DNA of 32,335 nucleotides from a virus. The notes beneath the pieces were generated by a model that was not told the DNA's origin, ran no database searches, and saw only the letters and a program-made list of their open reading frames with translations. The stretch covers positions 1 to 32,335 of IMG/VR virus record IMGVR_UViG_3300030090_005878. One strand, written 5' to 3'. Positions within the stretch are counted from its first letter, which is position 1, and every line of letters begins with the position of its first letter. Of this stretch, positions 1-7,619 are shown in pieces. The position numbers and the translations under genes were made by a program.

Positions 1-6
1 TCTATA

Positions 7-513
7 ATGAGTTATAGTCAAGACCTTTGTACTGTTGGTCGTTCTGGCGCGTTTCAAGGACAGGTTTTTGGTTTATCTGCTGGTCGTACTGTAAGAGATG
101 AAAATTGCGAAAGGCTTAAATTATCTAAGTATCTATATGATACAGGCATGAAAGTCGCTGCAGTTGGAATATTATGCCAAGACCCTAGAGTTTTTAAAGC
201 AATGCAAATGGCAGGAACTCCTTGTCCTTACGAGGGCAAGATAGGTTCTGAGGCTCAAGCATCTTGGATAGCTAATCCACACCATAGACCAGACGCAAAA
301 GAATATAAAGCAAGACTTAAAGCCGATGCAAAGATTGCAAAGAAAAATAAAAAGGCGGAAGCAAAAAGAGTTAAGAAGCTAGCCTCAGAAGAATACTGGA
401 CATTTATTAAAGCTTGTAAGAAAACAAGGAATGATGAAGGTCTTAGAAAAGGATTGGGAACTTGTAGCAAGGAGTGGAATGACTTGAATGAGGAATCTAC
501 TATTAATCCTTAG
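7..513 (+). CDS. Conserved phage hypothetical protein, Lys-rich C-terminus
   Basis: A 168-residue soluble protein with no signal peptide or membrane segment. Residues about 30-80 form a compact conserved-looking block with cysteines at 8, 34, 57 and 73 (motifs ENCERLKLSKYLYD and MAGTPCPYEGKIG). I recall this block from uncharacterised proteins next to structural genes in marine phages. Residues about 95-125 are a Lys/Ala-rich helix. The reading frame is open upstream of the ATG at 7, so the true start may lie outside the window. The stop lies 26 bases inside the next gene, so translation is probably coupled. Function unknown; a virion-associated role is inferred only from position. Confidence 0.75.
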   Translation: MSYSQDLCTVGRSGAFQGQVFGLSAGRTVRDENCERLKLSKYLYDTGMKVAAVGILCQDPRVFKAMQMAGTPCPYEGKIGSEAQASWIANPHHRPDAKEYKARLKADAKIAKKNKKAEAKRVKKLASEEYWTFIKACKKTRNDEGLRKGLGTCSKEWNDLNEESTINP

Positions 514-2812
514 TTTATTATTTGTACCAATAGTTAATGCAACTTATGTGTACGAAGCAAACCAAAGCCTTTTTAATCTAGCAAATGAGCAAAACACTAC
601 TAATATGGGTGTTGGTGACGACCAAGTATCTTCAGCCTTTACACTAGATTTTACGTTTACTTTTTATGGCGAAGATTTTACTACTGCACGAATGGCTACT
701 AATGGGTGCCTACATTTTGGGTCGTCAGGAGGCTATTGTAATGACTACACACCTGATCCTTTACCTGAAATTACATATACCCTCTATCCTTTCTGGACTG
801 ATCTAATACGAGACAACGGATCAAAGGTTTTAGCCAAGAACTTCACCGATAAAAGTGTTTTTGGTTGGTACAACTTACGAGAATACAATCGAAGCAACAC
901 AGACAATAGTTTTGAAGTTGTGTTGTGGAAAGCCGATGACAGTTTTGAGTTTAGGTACGGTGGTTTAAACATTATTAACCACGATGTATTGATTGGAGAA
1001 CAAGGTGCAGCAGACGAACTATACACTTACTTGTTCCATGACGAATGTAGCACTGGCACAACGAATGTAGCAGGCACTTGTGTCAACACCAATTGGAACG
1101 CCACGGCATCAAACACTTTATTGGAAAACGGCGGTTCTTTATATGGCCTAGGCTCTGGGAACGCTCTTGATTGCAGCAATCCTTTAAATAACACCGCTTG
1201 TGCCGGATATGCTGCTGCGTACTTGACACAGCAATGTGATTTAGATGGATTGTATTCTACTCAGTGCCCTAATTATTGGGACGATTTATTTGATTATGAA
1301 TGTACTTTGGACTCACAACACTCCCCCGCGTGTCCAGGGTATGTGGTAGAGTATGAAATTTACAACGCATACGAGGACATGTATGGATATGAAGACGACT
1401 ATGACCAATATGGTTATGAAGATGAAAGCACCTATTTTGCAGACGGTTCGTACTATGAAGATGCGTTTTTCCAAGAGGATTACTACTATGAAGGAGTGGA
1501 TAGTTTTCTTGATGAGCCATGGGAAGTAGAGACTTATTTTGAAGAAGAGGAATATTTCGAGCCTTTTTTTGAGGAGGAATATTTCGAGCCATTTTTTGAA
1601 GAACCGGTGTTTGTGGAAGAATTGGAGGCTTTCCTTGAAGAGGAGGCTCTTGTCTTCGACTACGTTGAAGAGGTGTTTATTTTTGAAGAGTTTTATGAGG
1701 AAGACCTTTTGTTCGTGGACTACGATCTTCCAGAAATAGACACCGTTTTATTGGACCACTTTGAACACGAAGAGCTTATAGAAGAGTTTTTTGAAGAGGA
1801 AGCCGTTGAGTTTTTAGAGTTTGAAACCATAGAAGAATTGGAGGAATGGGTTGAGCAAGAGGAAGCTGAAAATATTGCTGCTTTATCTGAGGATGAAGAT
1901 GGAGAATTGGAGGATACGGAGGCAGTTGAAGAAGAGAGCGAGGACAGAGAAGAAGCTGTCGAAATTGCTGTCGCAGAGAATGAAACCAAGAAGGACAACA
2001 AAAAAGCCGAACAATTAAATGTTGTTGCTAATACCATTAGGGCAGCGACAAACAGTGTAAGCGGTACCACTTCTGGGACTTCTGCACAGGCAACGGGAAC
2101 CTCAGCCTCGTCTGGGGGCTCTTATGGCGGCTCTACGAGCGTTTCTAGTTCCCAAGCTACTGCTGTGGTGTCTTCGGTATCCGGTGGCTCTATAAGCACA
2201 AATAACTCACCAAGTATTTCTGCTCAGGTTGCGAGTTCGGCTGCGCAAACACAACAAATTTTGTCTATGAGCGCTGCTGATGCAGGGAGCTCCTCGTTCA
2301 GTGGTTCGGGGACCATGGACACAGAAACAACAACCACGGACCAAGGACCGGGGACCACGGACACCATGACCTCTACTGCCGATGCTTCTGTTTCCGTAGA
2401 CCTTATGCCAACGGTGGGGGGCACACAAACAACAGGCACCGATGCACAAGTACAAGACATGCAGGGTCAAATTGATACGGCGGTCTCAGGAGGCATGACA
2501 GCAAGTGAAGCAGACCAGATTGCCGATCAAATTGTGGCCCAAAACATACAGAACCAACAAGAAGAATTAGAGCAAGAGCAGCAGGAAACAGGGGAATACG
2601 GTGATTCCAGCCAACTTGTTGCCTATATGGGCTATGTACCTGGCTTTAGTGCGTACAGGCAAGTAACTCTAGCGGACGCGTCCGAGTGGTATGAACCAAA
2701 AGCAATTTATGGTAATGTATCCATACCGGATAATACTTCGGCATTTGTTGGTTTATATGGCGAAAGTTTAACTGGAATGAAAAATTTAATGGATATGCAG
2801 CCTAAGCTATGA
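488..2812 (+). CDS. Secreted modular virion or surface protein: NIDO-like domain, Cys repeats, acidic-aromatic tract, Ser/Thr/Gly linker
   Basis: 774 residues. The N-terminus is a classical signal peptide (Leu-rich core, cleavage expected near VNA-TYVYEA, residue 18-19). Residues about 35-190 resemble a nidogen-type (NIDO) beta domain (FTFTFYGEDF, MATNGCLHFG, FWTDLI, FGWYN, FEVVLW). Residues about 228-290 hold three roughly 22-residue cysteine repeats of the form C-x8-C-x-[GN]-Y. Residues about 288-505 are extremely rich in Glu, Asp, Tyr and Phe and include a tandem duplication. Residues about 505-690 are Ser/Thr/Gly-rich, followed by a Gln/Glu-rich stretch and a short folded-looking C-terminus. 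The ATG at 488 has an AAGGAG upstream. This could be a fibre-like or cell-surface protein; a signal peptide on a phage structural protein is unusual. Domain calls are by eye. Confidence 0.75.
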   Translation: MRNLLLILSLLFVPIVNATYVYEANQSLFNLANEQNTTNMGVGDDQVSSAFTLDFTFTFYGEDFTTARMATNGCLHFGSSGGYCNDYTPDPLPEITYTLYPFWTDLIRDNGSKVLAKNFTDKSVFGWYNLREYNRSNTDNSFEVVLWKADDSFEFRYGGLNIINHDVLIGEQGAADELYTYLFHDECSTGTTNVAGTCVNTNWNATASNTLLENGGSLYGLGSGNALDCSNPLNNTACAGYAAAYLTQQCDLDGLYSTQCPNYWDDLFDYECTLDSQHSPACPGYVVEYEIYNAYEDMYGYEDDYDQYGYEDESTYFADGSYYEDAFFQEDYYYEGVDSFLDEPWEVETYFEEEEYFEPFFEEEYFEPFFEEPVFVEELEAFLEEEALVFDYVEEVFIFEEFYEEDLLFVDYDLPEIDTVLLDHFEHEELIEEFFEEEAVEFLEFETIEELEEWVEQEEAENIAALSEDEDGELEDTEAVEEESEDREEAVEIAVAENETKKDNKKAEQLNVVANTIRAATNSVSGTTSGTSAQATGTSASSGGSYGGSTSVSSSQATAVVSSVSGGSISTNNSPSISAQVASSAAQTQQILSMSAADAGSSSFSGSGTMDTETTTTDQGPGTTDTMTSTADASVSVDLMPTVGGTQTTGTDAQVQDMQGQIDTAVSGGMTASEADQIADQIVAQNIQNQQEELEQEQQETGEYGDSSQLVAYMGYVPGFSAYRQVTLADASEWYEPKAIYGNVSIPDNTSAFVGLYGESLTGMKNLMDMQPKL
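1547..1600 (+). repeat. 27-bp tandem duplication in the acidic tract
   Basis: Two adjacent 27-bp units (1547-1573 and 1574-1600) differ at two bases and encode consecutive EEYFEPFFE segments. This is in-frame slippage or duplication that lengthens the acidic-aromatic tract. Confidence 0.9.
2307..2362 (+). repeat. GGACCNN heptamer mini-repeat cluster
   Basis: CGGGGACCATGGAC (2307-2320) is followed by a run of heptamers (GGACCAA, GGACCGG, GGACCAC) ending at 2362. They lie inside the Ser/Thr/Gly linker of the 774-aa gene and encode Thr/Gly-rich residues. The 14-mer at 2349-2362 recurs exactly at 21723-21736 inside an unrelated minus-strand gene. Confidence 0.7.
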
Positions 2813-2943
2813 AAGTAAAGTCAGTTAAATCGGGAAAGAAAACGCCCCGTGGAGGAAAGGCTAAAAGCCCAATAAAATCGGGCATTGCAAAGGGTTGTGG
2901 TGCGGTAATGAACGACAGAAGAAAAGTAACAAAATATTATTAG
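2809..2943 (+). CDS. Tiny basic marine-phage protein ending GCGAVMNDRRKVTKYY
   Basis: A 44-residue Lys/Gly-rich protein (start MKVKSVKSGKKTPRGG). Its ATG overlaps the previous stop as ATGA, and its TAG sits within the AGGAGGA ribosome-binding site of the next gene. The C-terminal motif G-C-G-x-V-M-x-[DN]-R-R-K-x-T-K-Y recurs in tiny proteins of many marine phages as far as I recall. The pI must be very high, which suggests nucleic-acid or membrane-surface binding, but no function is known. Supported by coupling at both ends and the recognisable C-terminus. Confidence 0.75.
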   Translation: MKVKSVKSGKKTPRGGKAKSPIKSGIAKGCGAVMNDRRKVTKYY

Positions 2944-2951
2944 GAGGAAAC

Positions 2952-3320
2952 ATGGACTGGTTTCAATCAAAAACAACACAATTAATTGCCTTGGCAGGTA
3001 TCGTCAGCACACTCGCTGGCTTCGGGTACCAGGGTGCTACATACATTAACAGAATAGAGAACTTAGAAAACAAGATAGCGACTCTAGGCGCAACAGAAGA
3101 TGCGCAAAACGCTATCGAAGAACGTTTTGCCTCAATAGAAACTTCGGTTAATTTCATCAATAAGACAATAGACGGAAGTATAGTTCCAGATGTTAAAGAT
3201 AATGGCGAAATGATACAGGTTATAGAGGTCGATCTTTCAACCATGGAAACAAGGATACAGTCTCTTGGAAACCAGGTAGAAAGACTTGAGAATAAAAACG
3301 AAAACCCTTTAGCTAACTGA
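2952..3320 (+). CDS. Small single-pass membrane protein with coiled coil
   Basis: 122 residues from ATG 2952, chosen because AGGAGGA lies just upstream; an in-frame start at 2895 would give 19 unlikely extra residues. Residues about 8-30 (LIALAGIVSTLAGFGYQGA) form one hydrophobic segment near the N-terminus. The rest is predicted helical and coiled-coil (IENLENKIATLG, METRIQSLGNQVERLENK). It is the first of a run of small membrane or lipoprotein genes that look like a lysis cassette. It could be a holin, an antiholin or a virion membrane-interacting protein; the sequence does not decide between these. Confidence 0.7.
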   Translation: MDWFQSKTTQLIALAGIVSTLAGFGYQGATYINRIENLENKIATLGATEDAQNAIEERFASIETSVNFINKTIDGSIVPDVKDNGEMIQVIEVDLSTMETRIQSLGNQVERLENKNENPLAN

Positions 3321-3328
3321 GGCGAGAT

Positions 3329-3721
3329 ATGAATGACGGATACCCAAGCGGCAGATTTGCGGGCGACATGGACAGAAATGAAGTCGAAATGGACCTCAAT
3401 AAGTTTATGGCGATGGTCGAAGAGATTGGTGCTTTAAAAGATAAAATAAGAGATTTAGAAGACACAAAGAACAATAACCCCCATCAGAGATGGATCTTTT
3501 TAGCGCAAGCTGTGGACTCCTGGCGTATTTTTCCAAGAGCCTTTTTAACGGTCTACATCTTTTTACTTTATTACACCGTAATGTGGTTTATGGGCTTGGA
3601 GAACCCAACCTTTGAACAGTCTGGACTTATATCTATTATTGTAGGTGCGGGTGCAGCTTGGTTTGGGCTCTATGCAGGAACGTCTGGCTCTTCTAAGAGC
3701 TTTAAAGGCGATAAAGAATGA
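3329..3721 (+). CDS. Holin-like protein, two transmembrane segments
   Basis: 130 residues. The N-terminal half is hydrophilic and helical (about 15-50), followed by an amphipathic WRIFPRAF segment. Two strongly hydrophobic segments lie at about 72-90 (FLTVYIFLLYYTVMWFMGL) and 100-117 (LISIIVGAGAAWFGLYAG). The tail is short and charged. Related two-helix proteins occur in many marine phages and are often labelled putative holins. The gene is flanked by other small membrane proteins and overlaps the next as ATGA. A role in permeabilising the inner membrane is inferred from topology and context; no endolysin gene was seen nearby. Confidence 0.6.
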   Translation: MNDGYPSGRFAGDMDRNEVEMDLNKFMAMVEEIGALKDKIRDLEDTKNNNPHQRWIFLAQAVDSWRIFPRAFLTVYIFLLYYTVMWFMGLENPTFEQSGLISIIVGAGAAWFGLYAGTSGSSKSFKGDKE

Positions 3722-4137
3722 AGCTAGTATTGTTTTTGTGTGCGCTGTTGTTGGTGTCTATATCTGTTAATGTGATTGTTTTCACTAAACTGGATAAGGC
3801 AAAGATAGAACTACAAACCGCAATAAACAATCAAGCGGTTTTGGAAAGAACCATAGCCGAACAAAACGATCAGATTAAAAAAGCGGTAGAGACGGCTAAG
3901 AAAACGCAACAGCAAATACAGTCGCTTAATAATCAATACACAGAGTCGCAAGCGCAAGTAACAAAGCTAAGAAGCAAGTTTGCAAACTTTAATTTAGAGG
4001 GAATGGCTTTAACGGAGCCCGCTGTTTTAGAAGGTAAGGTCAATAGAGCTACAGCTAGGGTTGGCGATGATTTAGAAAGAATAACAAGTCCAGAGCAATT
4101 TGATGAAAAAACTACTGATACTGCTACCCTTAATTAG
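3718..4137 (+). CDS. Rz-like inner-membrane spanin candidate (i-spanin)
   Basis: 139 residues with an N-terminal membrane anchor (residues 3-22, LVLFLCALLLVSISVNVIVF). A long Gln/Lys-rich coiled coil follows (about 25-90), then a short C-terminal region. This is the expected architecture of an i-spanin, which links inner to outer membrane and completes lysis of a Gram-negative host. The 3' end overlaps, in another frame, a lipoprotein gene, which matches the Rz/Rz1 arrangement. It starts with an ATGA overlap to the holin-like gene. Spanins diverge strongly, so the call rests on topology and gene arrangement. A virion-associated coiled-coil protein is the alternative. Confidence 0.55.
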   Translation: MKLVLFLCALLLVSISVNVIVFTKLDKAKIELQTAINNQAVLERTIAEQNDQIKKAVETAKKTQQQIQSLNNQYTESQAQVTKLRSKFANFNLEGMALTEPAVLEGKVNRATARVGDDLERITSPEQFDEKTTDTATLN

Positions 4138-4486
4138 TGGGTGTTCTACCTACTCTTTGTTTGAGGGACTAACTGACAACCAACCGGAAACAAAACCGGT
4201 TGAAATCGTGCGTGTTGCACAATCCGCCCCTATTTACCATCCACCGCTGCCAGAGCCTATTAAAGCATCGCCAGTGGAGTGGCGTATATTGTCCCCTGAT
4301 GTGATGCAAGAATATTTAGATAATGTCGAGTCTGGGGAAGAGCCGAGAGTTGCTTATTACGGACTAACAAGCCAAGGCTACGAAAACCTGTCTATGAACA
4401 TGGGTGAAATTAAACGATACTTGGAGCAAATCCTTCATATTGTAGGATATTATAGGGAGATAGACGAAGAAGAGGAAAAAGAATAA
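4103..4486 (+). CDS. Lipoprotein, Rz1-like outer-membrane spanin candidate (o-spanin)
   Basis: 127 residues from ATG 4103; the TTG immediately upstream is less likely. MKKLLILLPLISGC is a signal-peptidase II leader with lipobox LISGC, the lipidated cysteine being residue 14. The next region is proline-rich (SAPIYHPPLPEPIKASPVEW), typical of Rz1-type proteins, but the protein is longer than classical Rz1. The second half (WRILSPDVM, YYGLTSQGYENLSMNMGEIKRYLEQ) matches a conserved phage block that I know without a function. It begins inside the i-spanin-like gene in a different frame. O-spanin is the best guess; a structural lipoprotein is possible. Confidence 0.6.
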   Translation: MKKLLILLPLISGCSTYSLFEGLTDNQPETKPVEIVRVAQSAPIYHPPLPEPIKASPVEWRILSPDVMQEYLDNVESGEEPRVAYYGLTSQGYENLSMNMGEIKRYLEQILHIVGYYREIDEEEEKE

Positions 4487-6378
4487 TGCCTTACGCTAAG
4501 TTTGAAATGGTCCCAGGAATAAACCGAGAAGGAACCGCCTTTTCCGCTCAGGGAGGCTGGTTTGACAGCAATCTTGTGCGGTTTAAAAAAGGGTTTCCTC
4601 AAAAAATAGGGGGCTGGGTTAAAGAGCAAACCGATACTTATTTGGGAACGGGACGTGCTCTCCATGCTTGGGTGTCTTTAGGCGGCACCAAATATCTGGG
4701 GCTTGGAACCACTTTAAAGTATTACGTCAAAGACGGAACCAGTTTCTACGATATAACGCCTATAAGAGCCACGACTTCGGCGGGGGATGTAACGTTTTCA
4801 GCGAGCAACGGGGACGCTACGATCACCGTAGCGGACACGGCCCATGGCGCAAGCCAGAATGATTTTGTCACCTTTAGCGGTGCCGCTACTTTAGGGGGAC
4901 TTATCACCGCTGCTGTTTTAAACCAAGAATATCAGGTCGCAACCATTGTTAATGCTAACAGCTACACCATTGAAGCCAAAGACACTGACGGGGACACCGT
5001 AACAGCTAACAGCAGTGACAGCGGTAATGGTGGATCAAGCACGGTAGGTGCTTATCAGATTAATGTAGGACTAGATGAATATGTTTCTGGTTCAGGTTGG
5101 GGAGCTAGTACATGGGGCGACGGAACTTTTGGTTCGGCTTCCGCACTGGCGTTTAACAACCAGTTAAGGTTATGGACACACGATAATTTTGGAGAAGACC
5201 TTATTATGAATCCAAGAGCAGGGGACATTTTTTATTGGACCGAGGACAACGGAACGAGCGTCAGGGCCAAGAGCCTAAGCGATTCGTCTATCGGCGCCAA
5301 CTTGCCGCCAACACTGGCACTGCAAACCTTGGTAAGTGATATTGACCGACACGTTATTTGTTTGGGCGCAGACCCTTTAAATGCTGGTGGAACAGCTAGA
5401 ACAAGTGTTATTGACCCCATGTTTATTTGTTGGTGTGACCAAGAAGACATTACTCAGTGGGAACCTAAGCTTACAAACACCGCCGGCTCACTAAGGCTCT
5501 CGGCGGGAACTCAAATTGTCGGCGGTCTTCGCTCACGGCAAGAAATACTGATTTGGACAGATGATGCACTTTACAGTATGCAGTTTATTGGTCCTCCTTA
5601 CACTTTTGGAGTTAATCTAATTAATCAAGGGGTCGGCATGGTTTCGCCTAAAGCTGCGGTCAACGCGCCTCCGGGTGTTTTTTGGATGGATCGTTCGGGC
5701 TTTTACAGATATAGCGGAACGGTCGAAAGACTTCCTTGTAGTGTGCACAGCTATGTGTTTAATGACTTTAACCAAAACCAGTCTTTCAAAACGTTTGGCT
5801 ATTTAAACAGACAGTTCAACGAGGTCGGATGGTTTTATCCTTCGGGAAGCTCCGATGAAATAGATCGCTATGTGGTCTATAACTACCAAGAACAGGTTTG
5901 GTATTATGGAGAACTTGTCCGTTATGCGTGGTTGGATGAAGGGGTACAGCCTTATCCGAGAGCAACCGGAGTAGACACAAACAATTATGTCTATAAACAC
6001 GAAACCGGAAACGATGCGGACGGCTCCCCCATGGACAATGTTTATATTGAATCGGCTGATTTTGCGCTGGATGCCATAGGCAATAGCTATACCCAAATAC
6101 AAAACGCCATACCCGATGTTCGGTTTTTAGGGGACGGAGGCTCAGATCAAGCGGTGAATTTTGTGTTAAAAACAAGAAACTTTCCTAACGAAACACTAAC
6201 CACTAAGAGCACCAACCAAGTAACGGCGAGCACGACTAAGGTTGATTTAAGAGGACGAGCACGACAAGCCGTGGTTCGCTTAGAATCAGACGATGACGCG
6301 TCAACCGGGGTAAGGCTTGGCGTGGGCTGGCGGCTCGGGGCCATGCGACTCAACACTCGACCAGACGGGAGAAGATAA
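4486..6378 (+). CDS. Phage virion structural protein, P22 gp10-like stabilisation type (tentative)
   Basis: 630 residues, starting at a TAATG overlap. The N-terminus (MPYAKFEMVPGINREGTAFS, then GGWFDSNLVRFKKGFPQKIGGW) is characteristic of large phage structural proteins often annotated as packaged-DNA stabilisation or tail proteins. A region at about residues 95-190 (DTAHGASQNDFVTFSGA, LNQEYQVATI) looks like an inserted beta domain common in marine phages. Repeated aromatic beta strands (WTDDALYSMQFIG, VFWMDRSGFYRY, WYYGELVRYAW) fit a propeller-like fold. It is probably part of the neck or tail hub; the exact position in the virion is not shown by sequence. Confidence 0.65.
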   Translation: MPYAKFEMVPGINREGTAFSAQGGWFDSNLVRFKKGFPQKIGGWVKEQTDTYLGTGRALHAWVSLGGTKYLGLGTTLKYYVKDGTSFYDITPIRATTSAGDVTFSASNGDATITVADTAHGASQNDFVTFSGAATLGGLITAAVLNQEYQVATIVNANSYTIEAKDTDGDTVTANSSDSGNGGSSTVGAYQINVGLDEYVSGSGWGASTWGDGTFGSASALAFNNQLRLWTHDNFGEDLIMNPRAGDIFYWTEDNGTSVRAKSLSDSSIGANLPPTLALQTLVSDIDRHVICLGADPLNAGGTARTSVIDPMFICWCDQEDITQWEPKLTNTAGSLRLSAGTQIVGGLRSRQEILIWTDDALYSMQFIGPPYTFGVNLINQGVGMVSPKAAVNAPPGVFWMDRSGFYRYSGTVERLPCSVHSYVFNDFNQNQSFKTFGYLNRQFNEVGWFYPSGSSDEIDRYVVYNYQEQVWYYGELVRYAWLDEGVQPYPRATGVDTNNYVYKHETGNDADGSPMDNVYIESADFALDAIGNSYTQIQNAIPDVRFLGDGGSDQAVNFVLKTRNFPNETLTTKSTNQVTASTTKVDLRGRARQAVVRLESDDDASTGVRLGVGWRLGAMRLNTRPDGRR

Positions 6379-6704
6379 TGGCAAGACTATTAGACACACG
6401 TTTACCCACCGCTTTAGGAGAGGTGGACTCAGATTTATTTAACAGATTGGTAAGAATCCTAGAATTAAACCTACAAGGCTTTGATCCCACGGCAACTTAT
6501 CAGTATACTAATACAACCCGCGATCAAAACTTATTTAGTCGCGGAGACGTCATTTGGAACCTGACAGAAGACAGTCTGCAAGTTTTTGATGGCAAGAAGT
6601 GGCAAACATTATACTCGCCCAGTGGAAAAGGCGTGCAAGCCACGGGACAACTTGGCGATTTAACCGTATCAACAAACGGTGCAACCACGGTCCCAATACT
6701 ATAA
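6378..6704 (+). CDS. Small structural-operon protein
   Basis: 108 residues, joined to both neighbours by one-base TAATG overlaps, so expression is coupled to structural genes. It begins MARLLDTRLPTALGEVDSDL, has a central helix (LFNRLVRILELNLQGFDP) and ends in short beta-like repeats (GDLTVSTNGATTVPIL) resembling tail-fibre or decoration-protein ends. No membrane segment. I recall similar small proteins after the stabilisation-type gene in marine phages, without assigned function. Confidence 0.65.
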   Translation: MARLLDTRLPTALGEVDSDLFNRLVRILELNLQGFDPTATYQYTNTTRDQNLFSRGDVIWNLTEDSLQVFDGKKWQTLYSPSGKGVQATGQLGDLTVSTNGATTVPIL

Positions 6705-7618
6705 TGCCCATAACAAAAGTAAGCGGCGGCTATAAGTGGGGTAAGTCCGGAAAGACTTATCCGACAAGAGCCGGAGCAGCAAGACAAGCCCGGGCAGCCT
6801 ACGCGTCCGGATATAAAGGATACAAAAACGGAGGACCGGTGCCAGGACAACAAGGAAGAATGGGTGGTATAGGCAATTTTTTTAGCACTATGGCAGGCAT
6901 GATGCCTGGATTTCCTGTAAACATAGGAAACGCAACAATTAAAGTAGGCGGTATTCCAGGAGCCATGCTCAACAAAATGCTTAATACTCAGGGAAACACA
7001 AGTGCCACAGCAGCACAGAAATTTAGGGCCGCAGGGACCGGACCCTCAGCAATGATGAACCTACTAAGAATGCACTCGGGTGTTGGCAAATTCCCCGGTG
7101 GAAAAGGTGGTGGCAAAGGCGCAGGTGGCAGCTACGGTCAAATGCAAAGAGCTAGAAGCAAAGAAACCCGAGGGATGAGAAGGATGATGAGACAAGTGGC
7201 TAAAATGATTGATCCACAAACTTACATAGATCAAGGGTTTTCAGAAGAAGACGCACAAGAAATTGCAAATTCGCACAGTGAAATATATGGAACCCCTAAC
7301 AAAGTAAGAGAGTTTTTCTTTTCACAAAACAAAGGACCATCTAGTGTTTATGGAACAATGGACGAGTTAAGAGCAGCCGGAGTGGATGCAAGACCCAGCA
7401 TGGCTACAAGCTTTGGTATGCCTAAAAATTGGGAAGAAATTTATAAGTATTTTGAAGAACACGGTACTTTTGAAGGCGCACCGCCTCCTCGAGCTGTGTA
7501 TGATGAATCAACTTTATCTCCTTTAGGAATAAGGTCTTTGCCGCCACAAATTACACAAAACACTAAACCTTATTGGTGGCCAGACAGCTTGCCTTGGCCA
7601 GGGGACGGAGACGGATAA
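6704..7618 (+). CDS. Gly/Lys-rich structural-operon protein with a KSGKTYPTRA motif
   Basis: 304 residues from ATG 6704, chosen because it forms a TAATG overlap with the previous stop; an in-frame upstream ATG at 6599 lies deep in the other gene. The N-terminal 35 residues (VSGGYKWGKSGKTYPTRAGA, then ARQARAAYASGYK) form a basic motif found at protein termini in several phage virion or maturation proteins. A Gly/Met-rich middle (MAGMMPGFPVNIG, GKFPGGKGGGKGAGG) and a helical stretch follow (MRRMMRQVAKMIDPQTYIDQ). The C-terminus is Trp/Pro-rich (YWWPDSLPWPGDGDG). Probably an internal or ejection-associated virion protein; no enzymatic motif seen. Confidence 0.6.
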   Translation: MPITKVSGGYKWGKSGKTYPTRAGAARQARAAYASGYKGYKNGGPVPGQQGRMGGIGNFFSTMAGMMPGFPVNIGNATIKVGGIPGAMLNKMLNTQGNTSATAAQKFRAAGTGPSAMMNLLRMHSGVGKFPGGKGGGKGAGGSYGQMQRARSKETRGMRRMMRQVAKMIDPQTYIDQGFSEEDAQEIANSHSEIYGTPNKVREFFFSQNKGPSSVYGTMDELRAAGVDARPSMATSFGMPKNWEEIYKYFEEHGTFEGAPPPRAVYDESTLSPLGIRSLPPQITQNTKPYWWPDSLPWPGDGDG

Positions 7619-7619
7619 T

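Noticed and set aside
1269-1592. 107-residue minus-strand frame opposite the acidic tract
   Set aside because: Composition is fixed by the Glu/Tyr-rich plus-strand coding; no ribosome-binding site and it is fully inside a well-supported gene.
2207-2470. Minus-strand frame encoding VRGPRS-like residues
   Set aside because: It is the antisense reading of the GGACCNN mini-repeats inside the 774-aa gene; similar GPRS strings appear antisense at other repeat copies, so it reflects the repeat and not a gene.
6599-6703. Upstream extension of the 304-aa gene to ATG 6599
   Set aside because: It would overlap the 108-aa gene by 106 bases; ATG 6704 gives the TAATG overlap used throughout the late operon.
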